This document shows, piece by piece, positions 12,576 through 18,251 of a stretch of DNA of 18,251 nt; within the stretch, counting starts at the first letter, position 1; each line of letters opens with the position of its first letter. The position numbers and the translations under genes were made by a program. The notes beneath the pieces are model-generated. The model saw only the letters and a program-made list of their open reading frames with translations, ran no database searches and was not told the origin of the DNA. The stretch is taken from contig JBAZCN010000056.1 of NCBI GenBank assembly GCA_041655035.1, positions 1-18,251 on the forward strand. Direction: 5' to 3'. The DNA comes from NAT127 sp041655035 (GTDB lineage Bacteria; Pseudomonadota; Gammaproteobacteria; Pseudomonadales; Porticoccaceae).

Positions 12576-15026
12576 ATGAAATTTAATCGAGTATTGGTTC
12601 GAGGTGCCTTGTCGGCAGCCGTGGCGGCGATGGCTGTCCCGGCCCTGGCACAGATCGAGGAGATCGTGGTCACCGCCCGTAAATCCGAAGAGAGCCTGCA
12701 GCAAACGCCGGTGGCGGTAACCGCCCTCAGCGAAACGATGCTGGCCGAGGCGCAGGTCGTCGAGATCGCCGATCTGCAGCGCACCGCTCCCAACCTGTCG
12801 ATCATGACCGGCGGCACCGGTTCTTCGGCGCTGGTGTTCATGTCCATCCGCGGTAACGCTCAAACGTCTCCCAGTGGCGGTACCGACCCGGCGGTGGGTG
12901 TCTACGTCGATGGCGTCTATCTGGCCCGTCCCACCGGCGGCAACGTCGATATGTTCGACGTCGCCCAGGCCGAAGTGCTGCGTGGCCCGCAGGGCACCCT
13001 GTTTGGCCGCAACACCACGGGCGGAGCGCTCAATATCAAGACCAACGACCCCACCGGCGAGTTCGAAGGCTGGGGCAAGGTCGATATCGGCAACTACGAC
13101 AGCCGCCGCTATGAAGGTGTCGTCAACCTGCCTATCAAGGGCGAGGAACTGGCCGCCCGGGTGGCCTATCGCTACAACGAGCACGACGGTTACGGCAAGT
13201 ATCGCGGCTACAACGATCCCAACGGCTACAGCTACGATGGCCTCGGCCAGGATGCCGCCGAAGTTCACGAAAACATGTACGGTCGCGCCAAGTTGCGCTG
13301 GGAGCCCGCCGATCTGAACTTCGTTGCCACTCTGGGGGTCGACTGGAGTGAATTCCGCGACAGCGGGCAGCGCACCCAAGTCAAGGCGATCAACGATTCC
13401 GGCATTGCCGGCTTCATGTTCTCGGCCCTCGGCTTCAGCCCCGATCATTTTATCCGCCAGCAGAAATACGGCGATTCCTACTGGAACAACGACAGTTCGT
13501 CCATCAACCCCGATGTCTACAATGATGGCCGGCTGAATAATCCGAAGTCCACCAACAAGACCTCCGGTGCGTTCCTCGATCTCGAAATCGATCTCGGCAA
13601 CGACTACGTGCTGAAATCCATCTCGGCCTACCGCGAAATCACCTCCAGCGGCAGCGTCGACCTGGACGGCACGCCGGTCAACCTGCTGAGCTTCGCCAGC
13701 CGGTGGGACCAGGAGCAGTGGAGCCAGGAATTCCAGCTGAGCGGCACCTATGGCGATAATCTCGACTGGATCACCGGTGTTTACTACTTCGAGGAAAACA
13801 GCGCCGACTTCGCCGTCAACCGCTTTGGCGGTGATCTTGGCGTCGCCCTCGGCCAGATTGGCCAGCCGCTGGAAACCGTCGTGTTTCCCGGTGCCGGTGC
13901 TCTGAGCGCCCTCAGCACCAACGATGCGGTGCTCAACAACAGGTCGTTCGGCGCTTTCTTCCAGGCCAACTACCAGTTCACCGATGCGCTGCGCGGCACC
14001 CTCGGCGTACGCTACACCATGGATAAGCGCGACAAGATGATCCGCAGCGAAAACCCGGAGAGCGGGCAGATTGGCGCGGTCTCCCCGGACAACTGTAAAG
14101 TGCCGGCTGCCGCTCGCGACAACCCGGCCATCTGTGCGCAGACCGACTCCGTCGACTATGAGTATCCGGCCTGGGTACTGGGGCTCGACTATCAGGTCAG
14201 CGACAACCTGTTCCTCTACGCCAAAACCAGCGGCGCTTCGATGGCCGGCGGCTGGAACTTCCGCGACTTCGACACCCCGTCCTTCGAGCCTGAAAACGTG
14301 ATGGACGTCGAAGTGGGGTTCAAATCCGACCTGTTTGATGATCGCGTCCGTTTGAACGGCGCCTTTTTCTACATGAAGGCCGATGACCAGCAGCGTATCG
14401 TCAACACTTATGTGCAGGAAACCAATTCACTGGTGCAGTACGTGCGCAACGCTGGAAAATCAACCACTTATGGCGCAGAGTTCGAGCTTACCCTGATGCC
14501 GTGGGACGGCATGGTGATCACCAGCAGCCTGGCCCTGCTGGAGAGCGAATACGATAGCTATACCTCGCAGGAGCGCATCACCACTGGTCCCAATGCCGGG
14601 CAGATCGTGAAGCTCGACCGCTCTGGCGAAAATCCGGTGCATGCGCCGGAAATGACCTTCAGCCTCGGTGCCACTCAAACCTTCTACACCGGGTTGGGTG
14701 AACTGGACCTGCATGCCAGCTATTACTGGGTGGACAAAACCTGGTTCCAGGACAATACGGTGAATCCCCTGGAAGGCGCCGAAATGCAGCAGATGCAGCG
14801 TGAGGAGAAGCGCTGGAACGCGCTTCCCGACTATTCGCTGGTCAACGCCCTGGCAACCCTGCGTCTCGAGGGTGGCCAGTGGGAGCTGAGCCTGTGGGGT
14901 AAGAACCTGACCGACGAGAAGTACTACACCAACGTGTTGAACTACTACAACGCCAACTTCAACACCGCCAGTTGGGCCATGGGCGATCCCCGTACCTACG
15001 GCGCTTCCGTCAAGTACATCTGGTAA
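12576..15026 (+). CDS. TonB-dependent outer-membrane receptor
   Basis: This is an 816-aa TonB-dependent receptor that would import a scarce or large ligand across the outer membrane using TonB-ExbBD energy. Residues 1-25 form a signal peptide ending 'VPALA', cleaved before Gln26. The TonB box 'EEIVVTARK' follows at 28-36. The plug domain spans about 40-155 and includes the conserved 'VLRGPQGTLFGRNTTGGALN' (starts 134). The rest is a beta barrel with alternating aromatic strands, closing with the standard terminal 'YGASVKYIW'. The N-terminal form (IEEIVVTARKxEExLQxxPVAVTA) belongs to the large receptor group linked to uptake of complex organics in marine proteobacteria and sphingomonads, rather than a known siderophore. 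No Fur box was identified. GGGAGG at 12562-12567 supports the start. It is monocistronic with a strong terminator after it. The ligand is unknown. Confidence 0.95.
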   Translation: MKFNRVLVRGALSAAVAAMAVPALAQIEEIVVTARKSEESLQQTPVAVTALSETMLAEAQVVEIADLQRTAPNLSIMTGGTGSSALVFMSIRGNAQTSPSGGTDPAVGVYVDGVYLARPTGGNVDMFDVAQAEVLRGPQGTLFGRNTTGGALNIKTNDPTGEFEGWGKVDIGNYDSRRYEGVVNLPIKGEELAARVAYRYNEHDGYGKYRGYNDPNGYSYDGLGQDAAEVHENMYGRAKLRWEPADLNFVATLGVDWSEFRDSGQRTQVKAINDSGIAGFMFSALGFSPDHFIRQQKYGDSYWNNDSSSINPDVYNDGRLNNPKSTNKTSGAFLDLEIDLGNDYVLKSISAYREITSSGSVDLDGTPVNLLSFASRWDQEQWSQEFQLSGTYGDNLDWITGVYYFEENSADFAVNRFGGDLGVALGQIGQPLETVVFPGAGALSALSTNDAVLNNRSFGAFFQANYQFTDALRGTLGVRYTMDKRDKMIRSENPESGQIGAVSPDNCKVPAAARDNPAICAQTDSVDYEYPAWVLGLDYQVSDNLFLYAKTSGASMAGGWNFRDFDTPSFEPENVMDVEVGFKSDLFDDRVRLNGAFFYMKADDQQRIVNTYVQETNSLVQYVRNAGKSTTYGAEFELTLMPWDGMVITSSLALLESEYDSYTSQERITTGPNAGQIVKLDRSGENPVHAPEMTFSLGATQTFYTGLGELDLHASYYWVDKTWFQDNTVNPLEGAEMQQMQREEKRWNALPDYSLVNALATLRLEGGQWELSLWGKNLTDEKYYTNVLNYYNANFNTASWAMGDPRTYGASVKYIW

Positions 15027-15103
15027 GGCTGATCGGCGGGAAGGTCGGGGCGCTGGTGCGTCCCCGGGCCTTCCGGCACAACGCCTAGGCGTTTGAGCCT
15101 GTG

Positions 15104-15139
15104 AAAAAACCGGGTTCGCGACAGCGAACCCGGTTTTTT
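15104..15139. terminator. bidirectional terminator between TonB receptor and SnoaL-like gene
   Basis: A 16-bp perfect stem (15104-15119 with 15124-15139) with loop GACA has A(6) at one end and T(6) at the other, so it works on both strands for the two converging genes. Confidence 0.93.
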
Positions 15140-15150
15140 CATGGCCCGGG

Positions 15151-15696
15151 TCAGCCTGCGGCGGGATGCCTGTTGAAGGTCGACAATACTTGGTATGAGA
15201 GGTCGTCGGCACCCGGCTGGCCGACGACGGAGCCGGCGACAAACTGGCTATAGGCCTCGCTATTCACCGGGCGCATGTCGCAGCGGTCCAGTGTCGACGT
15301 GCGGTAGGCGATGGCCCAGCGGCCATCGCGCCTCTCATAGCGGTCGAGATAGCGTCCGGCGGCGGTGACTTCCATCGGCGTGTCGCCCAGGGTGCGGTGG
15401 TAGGCTTCTGCGTAGTGCTCACCTTCGGCTGTGTCGCCGTGTACGGTGAACAGCGTATTGGACAGCCGGTGCATGGTGGCGGCGTAGTTGACCGAGTCCT
15501 TCTGCACCCAGGCGACGAATTCCCGGGCGGTGCCGGAAAAAATCGCACCGCGTTCCTCGACGGCGTCTTCGTGATACAGCGACAGCAGCAGCGCGTAGTC
15601 GCGGCGATCGATGGCGCGGCAGTAGGTCAGAACGAGTTCCAGAAGGGCCTGTTTGTCGGCAAGGGATTGCAGGGTGTCATCTGGCGCGTTAGTCAT
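15151..15696 (-). CDS. SnoaL-like (NTF2-fold) domain protein
   Basis: This is a 181-aa protein when started at the ATG at 15696, which has AGGAG (complement of 15706-15710) nine bases upstream. The longer frame to 15747 adds 17 residues and lacks a ribosome binding site. The NTF2-like cone is visible: N-terminal helices 'DKQALLELVLTYCRAIDRRDYALLLSLYHEDAVEE' region (14-48), 'MHRLSNTLFTVHGDTAEGEHYAEAYHRT' region (75-102), and 'AGRYLDRYERRDGRWAIAYRTSTLD' region (113-137), exactly as in SnoaL_4 proteins. Members include dehydratases, isomerases, hydroxylase-like small enzymes of aromatic, steroid and polyketide pathways, and beta subunits of Rieske oxygenases. Asp30 to Asp33, His76 and Arg132 could line the pocket. 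It is divergent from the second LLM gene and shares its upstream region. The substrate is unknown. Confidence 0.85.
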   Translation of the reverse strand: MTNAPDDTLQSLADKQALLELVLTYCRAIDRRDYALLLSLYHEDAVEERGAIFSGTAREFVAWVQKDSVNYAATMHRLSNTLFTVHGDTAEGEHYAEAYHRTLGDTPMEVTAAGRYLDRYERRDGRWAIAYRTSTLDRCDMRPVNSEAYSQFVAGSVVGQPGADDLSYQVLSTFNRHPAAG

Positions 15697-15742
15697 GGGG
15701 GTGGTCTCCTGATGCTGATCGTTATTGATTGTGCTGGCTGCG

Positions 15743-15772
15743 ATCATAGCGGCTTTTGCGCCATTGCGTCAG
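15743..15772 (-). promoter_or_regulatory. sigma70-like promoter of the SnoaL-like gene
   Basis: Minus strand: -35 CTGACG (15772-15767), 18-bp spacer, -10 TATGAT (15748-15743, 5/6 match). It lies 47 bp before the start chosen for the SnoaL-like gene and gives a short leader with AGGAG near its end. Confidence 0.45.
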
Positions 15773-15866
15773 GCGGCGCGGCTATCAGCCGGCCTATCTT
15801 TCGGTAAGTGACAGCTGGGGGCGGTTGTGGTGCTATCACACTCTTTGCCAGCAGAGTACCGATAAC

Positions 15867-16946
15867 ATGACCAATGAAATGCCCGGCTCCAAGGAGCTGT
15901 TCGACAAGTTTAGTACCTATATCCTTCCCGGCCGGGTCAGCGATCCCCAGCGCGGCCTGGACGAGGCGAAAGATGCCGAGCGCATAGGCCTCGGTGGCGT
16001 GTGGATCTCCGAGCGCTATGCCACCAAGGAGCCGGCGGTGCTTGCCGGCGCCGTCAGCCAGTTGACCTCCAGGCTGCGCATCACCGGCACCATGTATGTC
16101 ACCATGCGCCACCCGCTGGTGACCGCCAGCGTGGCCAACCTCATGCAGCAGCTCAGCGGCAACCGCTTCCAACTGCTGCTGGCCAAGGCGACGCCGGATT
16201 ATCTCGGCGCCATCGGTTCGCCGGCCATTACTTTCCCGCGCCTTGCCGATGCCATAGCGCTGTACCGGCGGCTGTGGCAGGGCGAAACCGTCAATTATGA
16301 TGGCATCCTGGGCAAATTCCCCGCGATGTCGCTGACCGATCGCTACGATGGTCCGATGCCGCCGATCATTTACACCGCCATCGGCCCCAAATCCCTGGCC
16401 TTTGCCGGACAGCATTGTGACGGCGTGCTCCTCCACCCATTCATCACCTGCGAAGGGGTGGCCCGTTCCATCAAGATCGTGCGCGAAGCGGCTGAAAAGG
16501 CCGGTCGCGACCCGATGGCGGTAAAGATCTATCACAACATCATCGTTGCTCCCGACCTCGCCAAGGCGGAAGAAGAGGCCGTGGTTGGTGGTCGCGCCAT
16601 TACCTACCTGCAGGCTCCGGGCTTCGGGGAAGTGATCGTGCAGACCAATGGCTGGGATCCGGCGGTGCTCGACAAGATCCGCAATCATCCGCAGATGGCC
16701 AATCTCGAGGGCAAGAATGCCGATCAATCCTTCACCCGCGAGCAGCTGGTGGAAGTCAGCCGCACCATTCCCCAGTCGTGGATCGACGAGGGCGCGGCCG
16801 TTGGCAGCGCCGCCCAGTGCGCCGAAAAGCTGTGTCAGTTCCTCGACGCCGGCGCCGATGAGATCCTGCTTCACGGCAGTGCGCCCAAGAACATGGGGCC
16901 GCTGACCGACGAGCTGCGCAAATTGTTGGCGAAACGAGCCGGCTGA
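15867..16946 (+). CDS. LLM-class oxidoreductase, possibly F420-dependent
   Basis: This is a 359-aa luciferase-like TIM-barrel protein. The ATG at 15867 is chosen because family similarity ('FDKFSTYILPGRVSDP', residues 12-27) begins close to it. The ribosome binding site is weak (GAG only), so the ATG at 15879 is also possible, and the frame continues open to 15756 without family-like sequence. Visible: 'AERIGLGGVWISERYATKEPAVLAGA' region (37-62), 'RLRITGTMYVTMRHPLVTAS' (69-88), 'SGNRFQLLLAKATPDY' (97-112), and 'PPIIYTAIGPKSLAFAG'. The 'STYILPGR..DP....EA..AERIGLG..WISER...KE' pattern recalls the F420-dependent MSMEG_2249-like family rather than luciferase proper, and it has no 'SEHH'. The cofactor (F420 or FMN) is uncertain in a gammaproteobacterium. 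It is divergent from the SnoaL-like gene and ends in a perfect terminator. Confidence 0.88.
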   Translation: MTNEMPGSKELFDKFSTYILPGRVSDPQRGLDEAKDAERIGLGGVWISERYATKEPAVLAGAVSQLTSRLRITGTMYVTMRHPLVTASVANLMQQLSGNRFQLLLAKATPDYLGAIGSPAITFPRLADAIALYRRLWQGETVNYDGILGKFPAMSLTDRYDGPMPPIIYTAIGPKSLAFAGQHCDGVLLHPFITCEGVARSIKIVREAAEKAGRDPMAVKIYHNIIVAPDLAKAEEEAVVGGRAITYLQAPGFGEVIVQTNGWDPAVLDKIRNHPQMANLEGKNADQSFTREQLVEVSRTIPQSWIDEGAAVGSAAQCAEKLCQFLDAGADEILLHGSAPKNMGPLTDELRKLLAKRAG

Positions 16947-16979
16947 GCGCGGACAAACCGTCCGGAGCTGGGAGGGCGA

Positions 16980-17013
16980 CACTAAAAAGGCGGGGAAACC
17001 CGCCTTTTTAGTG
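16980..17013. terminator. bidirectional terminator between LLM and phosphatase genes
   Basis: A 15-bp perfect stem (16980-16994 with 16999-17013) with loop GAAA and internal A(5)/T(5) runs lies between converging genes. Confidence 0.93.
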
Positions 17014-17034
17014 CTCTGATCCCACCGCCCGGCG

Positions 17035-17841
17035 TCAGTCGAGAAAGACGGCTCGCAGTTGTTCCCGGCGCTCCGGGCTGAGTCCGAGGTTGTGCTCGAG
17101 GTAGCCGTCGATGGACCCGGCTTCCTCGGCGGCGGAAGCGAATGCGGCTTCCAGATAATCCTGGTCGAGTCCGATCATGGTCGCCACGGTGTCCTCGTTG
17201 GGGGTGAAGCCGAACGTCTCCTGGAACGCCTCGATGATGGAGCCGGCAAAACGGTGATCGATATGGGGAGTCGACGCCAGGTAGTCGTCGATGATCGCCT
17301 GATGGGAAACGCCGAGCGCCTTGAGCAGGATGCCCACCACAAAGCCGGTCCGGTCCTTGCCCGCGGTGCAGTGGATCAGCACCGGTACTTTGCGGTCTTC
17401 CATCAGCTTGTGGAACATGATGCGCAGATGGGGGGTCATCACCCAGGGCATGGAGCGGTAGTTGTGGAGCATGGCGCGTCTTGCGCCAGTCGCCGAAGGG
17501 TTGGCGCGCAGCGCCTCCCAGGCATCATTGCCGGCGGCGCGCAGGTCCGCGGAGCCTTCGAAGTGCAGCAGGTCGATGGCCCGCCCGTCGCACCAGGCGT
17601 TGGGAGCCGCCGCGCGTTCGCCTTCGCTGCGCAGGTCGCAGACCAGCTGGATATTAAGGCCGTGAAGCTTGTCTATATCCTCGAGGGTGAGATACAGGGG
17701 CCCCTCGGTGCGCAGCAGCTGGCCCGCCTTGATGGCACGACCGTCGCTGGTGCGCATGCCTCCCAGGTCGCGGAAGTTTGGAGTGCCCGACAAGCGGAGA
17801 TCCGCGGGAACTGAGGCGCCGGAAGAGGGGTGATTGGTCAT
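17035..17841 (-). CDS. tyrosine/dual-specificity phosphatase (Tyr_phosphatase_3, MptpB/LipA-like)
   Basis: This is a 268-aa cytoplasmic phosphatase with the CX5R signature 'HCTAGKDRTG' (157-166), with Cys158 as nucleophile and Arg164 binding phosphate. The conserved front half 'GTPNFRDLGGMRTSDGR' (19-35) and 'GQLLRTEGP' (40-48) followed by 'LVCDLRS' (66-72) define the Tyr_phosphatase_3 family (M. tuberculosis PtpB, Listeria LipA). Lys162 in the P-loop (AGKDRTG) is the feature that links this family to phosphoinositide/lipid as well as phospho-Ser/Thr/Tyr substrates. The start has GGGA eight bases upstream. No secretion signal is seen. In this context it may dephosphorylate a pathway metabolite or a protein. 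The phosphotransferase at 5351-6478 makes the first option worth considering. Confidence 0.9.
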   Translation of the reverse strand: MTNHPSSGASVPADLRLSGTPNFRDLGGMRTSDGRAIKAGQLLRTEGPLYLTLEDIDKLHGLNIQLVCDLRSEGERAAAPNAWCDGRAIDLLHFEGSADLRAAGNDAWEALRANPSATGARRAMLHNYRSMPWVMTPHLRIMFHKLMEDRKVPVLIHCTAGKDRTGFVVGILLKALGVSHQAIIDDYLASTPHIDHRFAGSIIEAFQETFGFTPNEDTVATMIGLDQDYLEAAFASAAEEAGSIDGYLEHNLGLSPERREQLRAVFLD

Positions 17842-17886
17842 GAGGTGATCCCGATCTGTAGTGGATTATTTGGGTGTTTAGCTGAA

Positions 17887-17915
17887 AGTGTCCGATACTA
17901 GGGGCGTATCATCAA
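17887..17915 (-). promoter_or_regulatory. possible promoter of the phosphatase gene with inverted repeat in the spacer
   Basis: Minus strand: TTGATG (17915-17910), a 17-bp spacer, then GACACT (17892-17887). The spacer holds the inverted repeat GATAC-N7-GTATC (17894-17910), a plausible operator. The boxes are only partial matches to consensus. Confidence 0.35.
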
Positions 17916-18001
17916 CGGATTCGGGTGAGCGGGAGAAGCAGTCCCCTTGCAGTTATTTATACCTTGATAAGGATTGCGCCTCCCGATAGAATTCTACGAT
18001 T

Positions 18002-18034
18002 GTACATTTTGAACATAAACCCGTCAAAATGTAC
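18002..18034. promoter_or_regulatory. 33-bp inverted repeat upstream of the Rieske gene (probable operator)
   Basis: GTACATTTTGA (18002-18012) and TCAAAATGTAC (18024-18034) are perfect 11-bp arms separated by 11 bp. It is AT-rich in GC-rich surroundings and has no T run, so it is not a terminator. The -10-like CATAAT (18047-18052, 5/6) downstream would place the repeat around -41, the usual position of a class II activator. A second palindrome AACCAT-A-ATGGTT (18044-18056) and TTCAT-N5-ATGAA (18055-18069) follow. Confidence 0.65.
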
Positions 18035-18129
18035 TACTTAAGAAACCATAATGGTTCATTGATGATGAATGTCCGCGGCTCGGGGCTTCCGTCCGTGAAT
18101 TCATCCAGGGCTAAAGGTTGGAGGGTAAA

Positions 18130-18251
18130 ATGGACATAGCGACAAAGAGTATCCGTACGCTGTCGAGCGGGAAGACGCTGGACGATCTGATCATGCGTGA
18201 GACCCGCGAGGTTTCGCTGGACGTGATGGGCAACGAGGAGCTGTACCAGTG
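18130..18251 (+). CDS. probable Rieske ring-hydroxylating oxygenase alpha subunit, N-terminal fragment
   Basis: Only 40 codons are inside the window, from the ATG at 18130 with GGAGGG at 18120-18125. The peptide reads 'MDIATKSIRTLSSGKTLDDL' and then 'IMRETREVSLDVMGNEELYQ'. The second half has the shape of the start of Rieske non-haem-iron oxygenase large subunits (Arg-Glu-Val-Ser, then a Glu-Leu-Tyr just before the first conserved helix). The Rieske cluster and the mononuclear iron site lie beyond the window, so the assignment rests on this short match and the oxygenase-rich context. It is the only gene here with an elaborate upstream palindrome, which suggests tight substrate-responsive control. 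Confidence 0.55.
   Translation, partial: MDIATKSIRTLSSGKTLDDLIMRETREVSLDVMGNEELYQ

Noticed and set aside
12346..12579. 77-codon open frame whose stop overlaps the TonB receptor start (ATGA)
   Set aside because: No ribosome binding site, no family resemblance, and it crosses inverted repeats; the overlap looks accidental.
15744..16982. 412-aa open frame on the minus strand
   Set aside because: Antisense to the LLM protein and its terminator; no recognisable domain.

Overview
The window is GC-rich DNA from what looks like a marine or soil gammaproteobacterium. The grounds are the TonB-dependent receptor with an 'EEIVVTARKSEES' TonB box, AGGAG-type ribosome binding sites, compact intrinsic terminators and sigma70-like promoters. 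A Halieaceae/Spongiibacteraceae-type genome is a guess from protein style, not a demonstrated placement. No rRNA, tRNA, CRISPR array, insertion sequence or phage gene was seen. It reads as one dense catabolic island for an unidentified hydrophobic or cyclic substrate.

Left block (1-9437, all + strand): the 3' end of an acyl-CoA dehydrogenase closed by a perfect terminator; an MFS transporter; a short-chain dehydrogenase (SDR); an AMP-forming acyl-CoA ligase; an alpha/beta hydrolase; an APH-family phosphotransferase; a luciferase-like (LLM) flavin monooxygenase; a multi-module Dabb/ferredoxin-like protein; and a METTL7-like methyltransferase. Three consecutive gene starts here (ligase, hydrolase, phosphotransferase) are preceded by short tandem duplications of 15-17 bp. 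Middle block (9525-11906, - strand): a beta-keto acid cleavage enzyme (BKACE/DUF849) and an acyl-CoA-dehydrogenase-fold monooxygenase of the HsaA/DszC type, each with its own terminator. A 669-bp divergent intergenic region with several inverted repeats and a good minus-strand promoter separates them from the TonB receptor.

Right block (12576-18251, alternating strands): the TonB-dependent receptor, a SnoaL-like (NTF2-fold) protein, a second LLM oxidoreductase of a family often F420-linked, a protein tyrosine/dual-specificity phosphatase, and the first 40 codons of a probable Rieske ring-hydroxylating oxygenase alpha subunit. The Rieske start is preceded by a striking 33-bp inverted repeat.

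How the genes could work together (inference): the receptor and MFS protein move substrate across the outer and inner membranes. Rieske, LLM and HsaA-like oxygenases hydroxylate or open rings. The hydrolase and SDR process the products, the ligase makes CoA thioesters, and the acyl-CoA dehydrogenase and BKACE shorten the chain. The ligase/SDR/APH-kinase/acyl-CoA-dehydrogenase set resembles the logic of the Pseudomonas putida lva pathway, where a 4-hydroxyacyl-CoA is phosphorylated before the oxygen is eliminated. The substrate cannot be named from the sequence.
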